In this document: one piece after another, positions 49,772-58,154 of the stretch | Position numbering within the stretch: the first letter of the stretch is position 1 | Layout: each line of letters begins with the position of its first letter | Assembly: GCF_045063725.1 (NCBI RefSeq) | Contig: NZ_CP173695.1 | Source of the DNA: Sellimonas catena | GTDB taxonomy: Bacteria > Bacillota > Clostridia > Lachnospirales > Lachnospiraceae | DNA: 64,000 nucleotides | Strand: one strand, 5' to 3' | Program-made: the position numbers and the translations under genes | The notes under the pieces: model-generated | What the model saw: the letters and a program-made list of their open reading frames with translations, nothing else | What the model was told of the DNA's origin: nothing | Database searches by the model: none

Positions 49772-51061
49772 ATGAAAATAGTTGGTTTAATTACAGAATA
49801 CAATCCATTTCACAATGGGCACGAATATCATATACAGAAGTCAAAAGAAGTGACCGGAGCAGACGCTGTGATCGTCGTCATGAGCGGAAATTTTGTACAA
49901 AGAGGCGCTCCTGCCATCATGCCCAAACATCTCAGGGCTAAAGTGGCTCTGAAATCCGGGGCATCCCTTGTTCTGGAGCTTCCGGTCTGCTTTTCCACCG
50001 GGAGCGCCGAGTATTTTGCACAGGGTGCCGTTGCGCTTCTGGACAGTCTGGGCTGTGTTGATTCCCTTTGTTTTGGAAGCGAATGCGGAGAGATTGATTC
50101 TTTAACCCGGATTGCGCGGGTACTTGCGGATGAGCCTGAAGAGTACCGCACAATTCTGCGTTCTTACTTAAAAGAGGGGTTTGCGTTTCCTCTCGCCAGA
50201 GAAAAGGCATTGACCGATTATCTGCAGGACAGATCCCTTTCCCGGATTCTTTCCAGTCCGAATAATACGCTTGGGGTGGAGTACATCAAGGCTTTGATCC
50301 GTCTAAAAAGTTCCATACGGCCCTATACGATTCTTCGGAAAGATTCCCGGTATCATGCGGACACACTGGAGACGGACGGCGGTTTCAGCTCCGCTACCGC
50401 TATTCGGAAACTTCTTTTGTTCTCCGGCAGTTCCCTTCGGACAGACATGGATACTCCTTACGATGAGCCAAAGCTTTCCTCTGTTCTGACAAGACTGGAA
50501 GACCATGTGCCGCCGGAATGTGTCTCCCTGCTTGAGCGGACCCACCTGATCCGCTATCCGGTATACAGCAATGATTTTTCATTGCTCGTCAAATACCAGC
50601 TGATGCAGGAAAGCCGCGGGACCCTGACCCACTATGCCGATATTTCCGAAGAGCTTGCCAACCGGATCATGAAACATCTGAATGACTTTCAGAATTTTGA
50701 CCAGTTCTGCGACCTGTTAAAGACAAAAGAAGTGACGTATTCCAGGATCAGCCGGGCGCTTCTGCACGTCATCCTCGGAATCCGTTCCTCCCTCTTTGAA
50801 CAGTTAAGAGAAGACCGGATGGTTCATTATGCCAGAATGCTTGGATTCGTACGGAAAGACAGGGAAGTCCTTTCCCTGATCAAAAATCGTTCGTCAGTTC
50901 CGCTGATTCCCAAACTCAGCGATATGGACGCACTGTCTGAACGCGGCGAACAGATGCTTCATCTGGATATTTTTGCATCCAACCTGTATGAATCTGTCAT
51001 CAGCAACAAATTTAAAACTCCGTTCTGCAATGAATACAGTCATCCGCTTGTGATTGTATAG
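49772..51061 (+). CDS. tmcAL: tRNA(Met) cytidine acetate ligase TmcAL
   Basis: 429 residues, nucleotidyltransferase fold. The N-terminal motif GLITEYNPFHNGHEYHI holds the HxGH nucleotide-binding site, with MSGNFVQRGAPA next and the helical C-terminal half around SNDFSLLVKYQLM. It acetylates the wobble cytidine of elongator tRNA-Met using acetate and ATP, which fits a genome whose acetate genes are adjacent. AAGGAGG lies about 15 nt upstream of the ATG, a long spacing, but no other start fits. It ends at the convergent terminator with degV. Confidence 0.93.
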   Translation: MKIVGLITEYNPFHNGHEYHIQKSKEVTGADAVIVVMSGNFVQRGAPAIMPKHLRAKVALKSGASLVLELPVCFSTGSAEYFAQGAVALLDSLGCVDSLCFGSECGEIDSLTRIARVLADEPEEYRTILRSYLKEGFAFPLAREKALTDYLQDRSLSRILSSPNNTLGVEYIKALIRLKSSIRPYTILRKDSRYHADTLETDGGFSSATAIRKLLLFSGSSLRTDMDTPYDEPKLSSVLTRLEDHVPPECVSLLERTHLIRYPVYSNDFSLLVKYQLMQESRGTLTHYADISEELANRIMKHLNDFQNFDQFCDLLKTKEVTYSRISRALLHVILGIRSSLFEQLREDRMVHYARMLGFVRKDREVLSLIKNRSSVPLIPKLSDMDALSERGEQMLHLDIFASNLYESVISNKFKTPFCNEYSHPLVIV

Positions 51062-51067
51062 TCGTAT

Positions 51068-51135
51068 AAAAAAGAGACTCTCTTTGGGAGCGTAGATGAT
51101 TTCTTTTCATCTTCCGTCTCAAAAGAGAGTCTTTT
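51068..51135. terminator. Convergent terminator between tmcAL and degV
   Basis: A long inverted repeat: a perfect 10-bp outer stem GACTCTCTTT/AAAGAGAGTC with an imperfect inner stem and A/T tracts at both ends. It serves both directions. Confidence 0.9.
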
Positions 51136-51142
51136 TCTGATT

Positions 51143-52000
51143 TTAAAGTGTAATCACTTTGGAACATGCAATGGCCATCGCCCCCGGTCCAATGTGGCAG
51201 GCAACACTTAAGGAAAGGCGGTCCATCTCCACTTTATACTGAGGAAATCTGTCCTCAATCTCTTCTTTCCACTTCTGCGCTTCCTCATCAGAGCAGGTGT
51301 ATGCTGCTTCGAGGTGTACCGGCTGATTTCCAAAACGGTGAAGCAGGTCTTTTTCCATGGCGTCGAGCATTGTCTTCTTCGCCTGTTTCCATCCTCTGAC
51401 CTTGGCATAGGCATCCAGCTTTTCTCCCTGGATCTGCAGAACCGGTTTCAGATTCAGGACTGTTCCGATTGCTGCAGCGGCCGGTGTGATTCTTCCGCCC
51501 TTTTTCAGATATTTCAGCGTGTCCACAGTAATGTAAATACTGGATTCAAATTTGTTTTTTTCCAGAATTTCCCGGATCCCGGCTGCGGATTTTCCTTCGG
51601 ATGCAAGCCAGATGGCGTCCTTGACAGACTGCCGCTGCGTCACGGAAATCCTCTGGTTGTTGACTACCTGCACACGTCCGTCATAATCATCCGCCAGCAT
51701 CATGGCAGTCTCGCAGGAACTGCTCAGCCCGCTGGACATCGGAATATAGACAATTTCATCGTACTCTTCCAGATATTTGTCCCACAATCCCATGACATCC
51801 CCCGGCGCAGGCTGGGAAGTTTTAATATCATGATTTGCTTTCAGGCGCTCGTAAAATTCTTCCTGGGATAAGGTAATTTCCTCAAAATATTCTTCCCCAT
51901 CGATAAAAAACGGCATCGGAAGGATTCCGATTCCAAGTTCCTTCCCTTCTGCCTGTGTAATTCCACTGTTGCTGTCCGTCAAAACGGCAACACGACTCAT
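51143..52000 (-). CDS. DegV family fatty acid-binding protein
   Basis: 285 residues, DegV (FakB-like) family. The N-terminus VAVLTDSNSGITQAEGKELGIGILPMPFFIDGEEY, the SQPAPGD motif and the conserved SSGLSSSCETAMM are diagnostic. Members bind a single fatty acid and, in FakB, present it to the kinase FakA for phosphorylation. FakA is not in the window, so the role is inferred. The last third (AYTCSDEEAQKWKEEIEDR and CHIGPGAMAIAC) is complete. It follows the MBL-fold gene with about 30 nt between. Confidence 0.93.
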   Translation of the reverse strand: MSRVAVLTDSNSGITQAEGKELGIGILPMPFFIDGEEYFEEITLSQEEFYERLKANHDIKTSQPAPGDVMGLWDKYLEEYDEIVYIPMSSGLSSSCETAMMLADDYDGRVQVVNNQRISVTQRQSVKDAIWLASEGKSAAGIREILEKNKFESSIYITVDTLKYLKKGGRITPAAAAIGTVLNLKPVLQIQGEKLDAYAKVRGWKQAKKTMLDAMEKDLLHRFGNQPVHLEAAYTCSDEEAQKWKEEIEDRFPQYKVEMDRLSLSVACHIGPGAMAIACSKVITL

Positions 52001-52029
52001 ACCATCCTCTCCTTTTCTTTGTTTTCTTC

Positions 52030-52827
52030 CTATACGGTAATGATATCCGATCTGGTGTCTCTTTTGGCAACCATAATCGGAATGTCCTCTCCTTTGTATG
52101 GATTATCCCCGAGAGTGACTTCCAGTTTCACTGTTTCATAGGCCAGCTCGGCATAATTATTCTCCTTGCTCAGATGTCCAAGCATCACGCATTTCAGATC
52201 ATCGTGCAGGATGTCGCACAGCAGTCTGCCGGAAGATTCATTGGAAAGATGTCCCCGGTTTCCCATCACCCGCTGTTTCAGGTAATACGGGTAGACACCG
52301 ACTTCCAGCATATGTATGTCATGATTGGCCTCCAGAAGAACCGCGTCCAGATTTTTCAGATTCTCCACAGTATAATCATCATAGATCCCCAGATCTGTCG
52401 CAACAGCGGCCGCTTTCTTTCCATTTTCGAAGCGGTATCCTGTCGGTTCATTTGCATCGTGTGAAATCCGAAATGGCCGGACTGTCAGCTCTTTTAAAGT
52501 AAACGGCTCATCCGCGCGAATCTCATGGAGCAGTCCCTCCGGCATTTTCCCAAGACTTTTATAATTCCGGATTCCTTCGATCGTTCCTTTTGTGGCGTAG
52601 ATCGGAATGCCGTACTTTCTGCTGAAAACTCCAAGCCCCTGAATATGGTCGGCGTGCTCATGGGTAATAAAAATCCCGTCCAGCTCGTCCCCTTTCACAT
52701 CCAGATCCTTCAGTCCTTCCTCGATCCGCTTCTTGCTGATCCCGGTATCGACCAGCACGTGTGTATGTTCATCTCCTACATAAATACAGTTTCCGCTGCT
52801 TCCGCTGGCTATACTGCAAATTCTCAT
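52030..52827 (-). CDS. MBL-fold metallo-hydrolase, YycJ/WalJ-like
   Basis: 265 residues of the metallo-beta-lactamase fold. The metal site is in FITHEHADHIQGLGVF, with HDANEPTGYRF and LSNESSGRLLCDI later and MLGHLSKENNYAELA near the end. It resembles YycJ/WalJ, a 5'-3' exonuclease associated with the WalKR region in Bacillus and with mismatch repair in others. The two-component genes are not here, so only the fold and subfamily resemblance are firm. It is downstream of coaE and upstream of degV on the minus strand. Confidence 0.88.
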   Translation of the reverse strand: MRICSIASGSSGNCIYVGDEHTHVLVDTGISKKRIEEGLKDLDVKGDELDGIFITHEHADHIQGLGVFSRKYGIPIYATKGTIEGIRNYKSLGKMPEGLLHEIRADEPFTLKELTVRPFRISHDANEPTGYRFENGKKAAAVATDLGIYDDYTVENLKNLDAVLLEANHDIHMLEVGVYPYYLKQRVMGNRGHLSNESSGRLLCDILHDDLKCVMLGHLSKENNYAELAYETVKLEVTLGDNPYKGEDIPIMVAKRDTRSDIITV

Positions 52828-52851
52828 GTTTTCCTTTCTCCTTCAAAGTTT

Positions 52852-53442
52852 CTAGTACGATTCTAACGCTTCTTTGATCTGGATGCAAGTCTCTTTAAAA
52901 TCCTCTCCGTTTTCAATCACTACGCTGCATGCGTTCCGGAACTGTTCTTCCGATTTCTGGTTCTTCATGATTCCGTCTATCCTTTCGTCCGTATATCCCC
53001 GGCTTTCTTTCAGCCGCTTTCTGCGGACTTCATCCGACGTATGGATATACCAGAGTTCATCACAGATCTCCTCATAATGATCCTCGATCAGAAGCGCTGC
53101 CTCGACGACAAAAATCCGCGTACCAGCCTCTTTTTCTTCCTCTTTTTTCTTTCGGATGTATTCCTTGACCCGGGGGTGTACAATCCGGTTCAGTCTTTGA
53201 AGCTGTTTTTCATCAGCAAACACCATGTTTCCCAGCTTTTTCCGGTCAATCTTTCCATCCCCGTCAAGAATTCCGCATCCAAACTTCTCTATAATTTCCT
53301 CATAGCAGACCTCTCCAGGCTCCTGAAGCTTATGCGCCACCTTGTCCGCTTCGCAGACAACTGCCTGAAAGTCTGTCTCCAGGAAGCCGAGGACCGTGCT
53401 TTTTCCGGCCCCGACTCCTCCTGTTATTCCTATTGTTTTCAT
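52852..53442 (-). CDS. coaE: Dephospho-CoA kinase
   Basis: About 196 residues. The P-loop is GITGGVGAGKSTVLGFL at the N-terminus, with the substrate-binding EADKVAHKLQEPG and the lid KRLKESRGYTDERID. It phosphorylates dephospho-CoA to CoA. ATG 53442 is chosen since the polA stop at 53462 precedes it; the in-frame 53475 would overlap polA. The gene order polA-coaE is common. Confidence 0.95.
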   Translation of the reverse strand: MKTIGITGGVGAGKSTVLGFLETDFQAVVCEADKVAHKLQEPGEVCYEEIIEKFGCGILDGDGKIDRKKLGNMVFADEKQLQRLNRIVHPRVKEYIRKKKEEEKEAGTRIFVVEAALLIEDHYEEICDELWYIHTSDEVRRKRLKESRGYTDERIDGIMKNQKSEEQFRNACSVVIENGEDFKETCIQIKEALESY

Positions 53443-53461
53443 CTGAATTCCTGACTTTTCT

Positions 53462-56104
53462 CTATTTGGCCTCATACCAGTTTGATCCGACGCTCATATC
53501 TGCAATCAGCGGAACCTTCAGATCTGCGGCATGTTCCATCTCTTCTTTCAGTATCTCTTTAACTTTCTCTACTTCATCGATTCTGGCCTCTACCAGAAGC
53601 TCATCGTGTACCTGAATGACAATGCGGGACTCCATCTGTTCCTCACGAAGCCGCTGATTGACACGGATCATCGCAATCTTCATGATGTCTGCCGCTGCCC
53701 CCTGAATCGGGGAATTCATTGCCACACGTTCTCCAAAACTTCTCTGCATGAAGTTGCTGGAAGAAAGCTCCGGAACCGGTCTTCTTCTTCCAAAAATCGT
53801 TGTCACATATCCGTGCTCTTTTGCAAAAGCAACTTCTCCGTCCAGATATGCCTTGACCCCCGGATAGGTTTCAAAATAGCGGTCAATATATTCTGCCGCT
53901 TCTTTTCTTGTAATGCTCAAGTCCTGACTAAGTCCAAAGGAACTGATCCCGTAGACAATCCCGAAATTGACCGCCTTCGCATTTCTTCTCTGCAGGTCCG
54001 TCACCTCGTCAAACGGTGTATGGAATACCTGGGATGCCGTCGTCCTGTGGATGTCCTTTGCTTCCTTATATGCCTGAATCAACGCCTCATCATCCGAACA
54101 GTGTGCCAGAATCCGAAGCTCAATCTGGGAATAATCCGCATCCACAAACACGAATCCTTCCTCCGGCACAAAGACTTTCCGAATCTGTCTTCCCAGTTCC
54201 ATCCGGATCGGGATATTCTGAAGATTCGGCTCCGTACTGCTGATCCGGCCGGTCGCCGTAACAGTCTGGTTAAAAGTACCGTGAATCCGGTGATCCTCCG
54301 AAATAAAATTCACCAGGCCGTCCGCGTAGGTGGATTTCAGCTTTGCCAGCTGCCTGTATTCCAGAATCTTCGATACGACCGGATAGTCCGGCGCCAGCTT
54401 TTCCAGAATATCTGCCGCTGTGGAATATCCTGTCTTCGTCTTCTTTCCATGAGGGAGCTCCAGGTGTTCAAAAAGAACGACTCCCAGCTGTTTCGGAGAA
54501 TTGATATTAAAGGTTTCCCCTGCCAGTTCAAAAATCTCCGCCTCCAGTCTTTCGATCTGGACGCCAAGATCCTGTCCGTATTCTTTCAGGGCTTCCGCTT
54601 CCACTTTCACGCCTGCCTGCTCCATATCAAAAAGTGCAAACACAAGCGGCATCTCGATTTCATCAAAAAGTGCTTCCATGCCGTATTCTTTCAGCTTTTC
54701 CCGGAGTACGTCTGCTGCCCGGTACATCGTATACGCCTCATAACAGCTCTTTTTCTCTTCAGAAAGCTTCGCATCAATCGTAAGATCCAGATATTCTCTT
54801 GCCACATCGTCAGGCTCATAGGAGCTCTTGAGCGGATTTAACAGGTAGGCGGCCACATGAACATCAAAGAAATTCTCCCGTCTGCATGTCCGGACATGCG
54901 GCAGTTCTTTTTTTACGTCAAACATGGAAATCTGCGCCCGGCTTTCTGTCAGAGCGGACAGACGTTCCATAAGAGCATCCGCGGAAATCCCGTTTCCGGT
55001 CTGAATGGAAACGATCTCGTCCTTCCCGTCTGCTGAAAAGGCAAGCACCGCTCCGGAAATACCGCTCATTGCGGCAAATAACGGAAGAACATTCTCCGTA
55101 TTCCGCTCCAGAACAACACCTACAGTCCCGGCCCCTGCCGCCTTTTCAAATACAGCATCCATGCCGGCAGGGTCTGTTACGGTCACAAAACTGTCCTCAA
55201 TTTCGGAAGCCGGAGCCTGAATCTCAAACTTTCCAAGCAGATTTTTAAATTCCAGCTTCTGGAACCACTCATATGCTTCAGCAGTAAAGAGTTCTCCAAT
55301 CTTTCCTTCTTCCACTTCATACGGAAAATCCGCATGGACATTGATCGTCGCAAGTTCCTTGCTCATCTGTGCCAGATCGTAATGCTCTTTCAATGCTTTT
55401 GCCGCCCTCGGAGGCTTAAGTTCGTCCACATGGGCATATGCATTCTCGATCGTCTGATACTCCACGATAATCTTCGTCGCTGTCTTCTCTCCGATGCTCG
55501 GAACGCCCGGAATATTGTCAGAAGTATCTCCCATCAGCGCCTTGACATCGATAAACTCTTTCGGCGTCACCTGGTACTTTTCTTTTACATCCTCTTCCAG
55601 ATAATCTTCCACTTCAGTCCGTCCCTGCTTCGTCTTCGGGATACGGATTTTTACTTTCTTTGTGGCAAGCTGAAGAAAATCCCGGTCTCCGGAAAGGACA
55701 ACGACCTGCATGCCCGCCTCCTCGCAGCGTCTGGAAAGTGTCCCGATCAGGTCGTCCGCCTCGAGTCCTGCCTGTTCAATCAGTCGGATCCCCATCGCTT
55801 TCAGAACCTCTTTGATCACCGGAACCTGCTGCCGGAGCTCTTCCGCCATCGGCTTTCTCGTGCCTTTATACTCCTTGTACATCTCATGCCGGAATGTCGG
55901 CGCATGAACATCAAAGGCAACCGTCAGATATTCCGGCTTTTCCTCCTCGAGTATTTTAAAAAGAATATTTAAAAATCCATAAACTGCATTCGTATGAAGT
56001 CCTTCGGCATTGGTCAGATCCGGAAGTCCGTAAAATGCCCTGTTCAGAATACTGTGTCCGTCAATCAGGACAATTTTCTGGTCTTGAAATTGTTTTTCAT
56101 TCAT
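53462..56104 (-). CDS. polA: DNA polymerase I
   Basis: About 880 residues. The N-terminal 5' nuclease has IDGHSILNRAFYGLPDL and VVLSGDRDFLQL. The central 3'-5' exonuclease-like domain has lost the acidic DxE motif (VGVVLERNTENVLPL at the expected place), so proofreading is probably absent, as in Bacillus. The polymerase domain is intact with DADYSQIELRILAHCS, RRNAKAVNFGIVYGIS and VQVHDELLVEA-like (IVIQVHDELLVEAR). It acts in Okazaki fragment processing and repair. ATG 56104 is used because CGGGG lies about 7 nt upstream; ATG 56122 lacks an RBS. Confidence 0.96.
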   Translation of the reverse strand: MNEKQFQDQKIVLIDGHSILNRAFYGLPDLTNAEGLHTNAVYGFLNILFKILEEEKPEYLTVAFDVHAPTFRHEMYKEYKGTRKPMAEELRQQVPVIKEVLKAMGIRLIEQAGLEADDLIGTLSRRCEEAGMQVVVLSGDRDFLQLATKKVKIRIPKTKQGRTEVEDYLEEDVKEKYQVTPKEFIDVKALMGDTSDNIPGVPSIGEKTATKIIVEYQTIENAYAHVDELKPPRAAKALKEHYDLAQMSKELATINVHADFPYEVEEGKIGELFTAEAYEWFQKLEFKNLLGKFEIQAPASEIEDSFVTVTDPAGMDAVFEKAAGAGTVGVVLERNTENVLPLFAAMSGISGAVLAFSADGKDEIVSIQTGNGISADALMERLSALTESRAQISMFDVKKELPHVRTCRRENFFDVHVAAYLLNPLKSSYEPDDVAREYLDLTIDAKLSEEKKSCYEAYTMYRAADVLREKLKEYGMEALFDEIEMPLVFALFDMEQAGVKVEAEALKEYGQDLGVQIERLEAEIFELAGETFNINSPKQLGVVLFEHLELPHGKKTKTGYSTAADILEKLAPDYPVVSKILEYRQLAKLKSTYADGLVNFISEDHRIHGTFNQTVTATGRISSTEPNLQNIPIRMELGRQIRKVFVPEEGFVFVDADYSQIELRILAHCSDDEALIQAYKEAKDIHRTTASQVFHTPFDEVTDLQRRNAKAVNFGIVYGISSFGLSQDLSITRKEAAEYIDRYFETYPGVKAYLDGEVAFAKEHGYVTTIFGRRRPVPELSSSNFMQRSFGERVAMNSPIQGAAADIMKIAMIRVNQRLREEQMESRIVIQVHDELLVEARIDEVEKVKEILKEEMEHAADLKVPLIADMSVGSNWYEAK

Positions 56105-56170
56105 TGTCAAACCCCGTTCCATGTCAAAATACTTCTTTTATTTTACTTCGTTTTGCCCTCTTTTACAATG

Positions 56171-56728
56171 CTAAAATATGCCAAGATGCTCCAGAAGAAT
56201 TTTGAGTCCGATCAGAATCAGGACAATTCCGCCGAAACATTCCGCTTTATTTCTGTATTTTGTTCCGAATACCGTACCGATTTTCAGGCCGGCTGCTGAA
56301 ATCACAAATGTCAGGCAGCCGATAAACGCTGCTGCCGGGGCAATATTGACATCCAGAAACGCAAATGTCACGCCGACTGCCAGAGCATCGATACTGGTCG
56401 CCACTGCCAGCGCAGTCATTTCCTTCACGTCAAACCGTGCACCCACGCATTCCTCTTCTCCTCTGGACTCCCGGATCATATTTCCTCCGATGATGGCCAG
56501 CAGAATAAATGCGATCCAGTGATCCACACTCTGAATAGCTCCCTTAAAATTCACACCTACAAAATATCCGATGGTCGGCATCAATGCCTGAAAGCCTCCG
56601 AAATAAAGTCCTACACACAATATGTATTTCGGTTTTGCCACTCCCACAGACAGTCCTTTACAGATGGATACTGCAAATGCGTCCATGGCAAGGCCCACTG
56701 CTATGAAAAACAGTTCCAAAAATCCCAT
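56171..56728 (-). CDS. mntP: Manganese efflux pump MntP
   Basis: About 185 residues with six membrane helices and no large soluble domain. The family motifs GLAMDAFAVSICKGL and ATSIDALAVGVTFAFLDV place conserved Asp residues in the membrane; these define MntP (YebN). It exports Mn2+. ATG 56728 has AGGAGGAAAAAG. The roughly 190-nt leader contains a yybP-ykoY (Mn2+) riboswitch with terminator, which fits a manganese exporter induced by manganese. Confidence 0.95.
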   Translation of the reverse strand: MGFLELFFIAVGLAMDAFAVSICKGLSVGVAKPKYILCVGLYFGGFQALMPTIGYFVGVNFKGAIQSVDHWIAFILLAIIGGNMIRESRGEEECVGARFDVKEMTALAVATSIDALAVGVTFAFLDVNIAPAAAFIGCLTFVISAAGLKIGTVFGTKYRNKAECFGGIVLILIGLKILLEHLGIF

Positions 56729-56792
56729 TTCTTTTTCCTCCTGGTTGTTTTTTCTTCCCTTAAAATCTGCGCAGAACTTCCGTAAAAAGAGC

Positions 56793-56916
56793 AAAAAAAA
56801 ATCGAGTCCTACCCATATCATCTTCTGATACAGATAAGTCTCGTTGTTTCATACAAAGCCAGGATCGCTCCAATATGTTGACTTTGTCACACCGAAAGTG
56901 CCAACTACTCCCTTAT
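56793..56916 (-). promoter_or_regulatory. yybP-ykoY manganese riboswitch with terminator, controlling mntP
   Basis: On the minus strand the hallmark elements appear in order: AAGGGAGTAG (from 56914), a GGCAC/GTGT hairpin, ACAAAGTCAAC pairing with GGCTTTGT around GGAGCGATCC, then CGAGACTTATC (56833-56843). The last segment also forms the 5' arm of a roughly 17-pair terminator ending in nine U (56793-56801). This suggests that Mn2+ binding holds that arm in the aptamer and lets transcription continue. Confidence 0.88.
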
Positions 56917-56965
56917 GCTCATTCTTTCTTTGTCATTTCCGCGCCAGCGTTCATCGCTGTTTTGT

Positions 56966-56994
56966 ATTATAACCGACATTCTGCCTTCTTTCAA
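56966..56994 (-). promoter_or_regulatory. Sigma-A promoter for mntP
   Basis: TTGAAA (56989-56994), a 17-bp spacer and TATAAT (56966-56971) on the minus strand, about 50 bp upstream of the riboswitch aptamer. Confidence 0.75.
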
Positions 56995-57035
56995 CATTTT
57001 TTTCATGATCTGAGCACTTTCTTTCTCACTGCGTC

Positions 57036-57076
57036 AAAAACGGCAGTCCTCCTCACCCGGGTAACTGCCGTTTTTT
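57036..57076. terminator. Terminator after the phosphoribosyltransferase gene
   Basis: AAAAACGGCAGT (57036-57047) pairs with ACTGCCGTTTTTT (57064-57076), giving a bidirectional intrinsic terminator between the gene at 57197 and the mntP promoter. Confidence 0.85.
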
Positions 57077-57109
57077 CTTATTTGACAGAAAACTGTTAAA
57101 TAAAAATGC

Positions 57110-57192
57110 TCCGCAGAATGCGCACTCGCGCAAAGCAGAAGTTTGCCGCTAAAGCGACCGCGCCCGGCGCGAGAGTTCCGCAAGCGGAACTC
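57110..57192. repeat. Cluster of short GC-rich palindromes
   Basis: About 80 bp between the phosphoribosyltransferase stop and its terminator hold several consecutive small inverted repeats: GAGTTCCGC/GCGGAACTC, CGCGCC/GGCGCG, CGCT/AGCG and TGCGC/GCGCA. The composition is markedly more G+C-rich than the flanks. It looks like a REP-like or dispersed intergenic repeat. Confidence 0.6.
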
Positions 57193-57196
57193 TTTG

Positions 57197-57835
57197 TTAT
57201 AATTTGGAATATCCGTAACTGTTTACCAGCGCCTCAACACGCTTTCCTTCCCTGCACATCGGGCAGCTCTGCGGAGTGTATGCTTTGTAGTCCGGCAGAT
57301 CCGCGCTAGTAAAAATAGATTTCACTTCCATATCCGCGATCCTGGACACAGCACTGAAAATTCCTGCAACGCCGCACACCTTCCCGCCGTAATACAGTAC
57401 AGACTCCGCTGCCTTTAAGATCGTCTTTCCTGTTGTAATCGAAGCCGCCAGAATCAGTACCTGCTTGTTTTCAATCATCCGGATCTTATTATCACGGAAC
57501 AAAATCTGTCCCATCGTATCAAACTCCGGCGTCACAACAGAAATATTGTTGTCGTGGCTCATGGACATATTTGTCTCGTCCGCCAGAATCTCTGCCATAA
57601 ATGTACCGATCACTTCCGTTTCATCCAGGCATACGATCGTGTCAATGTACGTATGCGTGTATTCCCCCGCCAGAACCCTGGCTGTCTCCCGCGCATTGTG
57701 GTGTCTTGTTTTGACTGTGGACATATCGATATAGGTATTGATATGAGAATTACTTGTGGCAAAATGACCTTTCAGAATCTTGATCCGCGCCTTCGGATTC
57801 TTCCCGGAACGCAGATTGGTTAAACGTTCATCCAT
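57197..57835 (-). CDS. Phosphoribosyltransferase-fold protein (PyrE-like, atypical)
   Basis: 212 residues of the type I phosphoribosyltransferase fold. The PRPP loop is represented by VLILAASITTGKTILKAAE, in which the two acidic residues usually before the TTG turn are Ala-Ser. A DETEVIGTFMAEIL segment and an acidic middle follow. A C-terminal CPMCREGKRVE cysteine pair resembles a small metal site. It is similar to proteins labelled orotate phosphoribosyltransferase in Lachnospiraceae. No pyr operon genes are nearby, so the pyrimidine role is uncertain. The start has AAGGAGGG. Confidence 0.65.
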   Translation of the reverse strand: MDERLTNLRSGKNPKARIKILKGHFATSNSHINTYIDMSTVKTRHHNARETARVLAGEYTHTYIDTIVCLDETEVIGTFMAEILADETNMSMSHDNNISVVTPEFDTMGQILFRDNKIRMIENKQVLILAASITTGKTILKAAESVLYYGGKVCGVAGIFSAVSRIADMEVKSIFTSADLPDYKAYTPQSCPMCREGKRVEALVNSYGYSKL

Positions 57836-58154
57836 AGGACTGTCCCTCCTTTTTCATTTCTTTCTGATACGGTAACGGTTTTGATAAAGTCATTGTACCA
57901 AGTCGCTAGCGCGACGGCTAGTGCAAGGTACGCATTTCCATCACTTTTTTCCAAAAAAAGTAGCAGTTTTTGTATTTATGTTGTATTGTTGAGTTACCAC
58001 ACACACCAATCTTCATAAACCGCCAACTGCTATGATTAGTTTAACATGTTTTTTTATCCTCTACAACTACATATCTCTTTTTTTCCCAAGACCTCCTCCT
58101 TGACAGGTCCTTTCACTGCCGGTCTTTTATTATTTTTTTCAAGGAGGTTCCGTC
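57836..58154. other. Intergenic region between the phosphoribosyltransferase and the IS element
   Basis: About 320 bp with no convincing gene. It holds the leader of the minus-strand phosphoribosyltransferase gene, a GC-rich palindrome (GTCGCTAGCGCGAC at 57902-57915, itself nested between GTACC and GGTAC), the left copy of a 15-bp flanking repeat (57892-57906), and AT-rich sequence leading to the integrase RBS. The left end of the IS lies somewhere here. Confidence 0.6.
57892..57906 (+). repeat. Left copy of a 15-bp inverted repeat flanking the IS
   Basis: ATTGTACCAAGTCGC. Its reverse complement recurs at 60345-60359 with 14 of 15 matches. Confidence 0.45.

Noticed and set aside
53531..54841. 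Plus-strand open frame of about 436 codons opposite polA
   Set aside because: Antisense to the polymerase domain; no RBS and no recognisable protein features.
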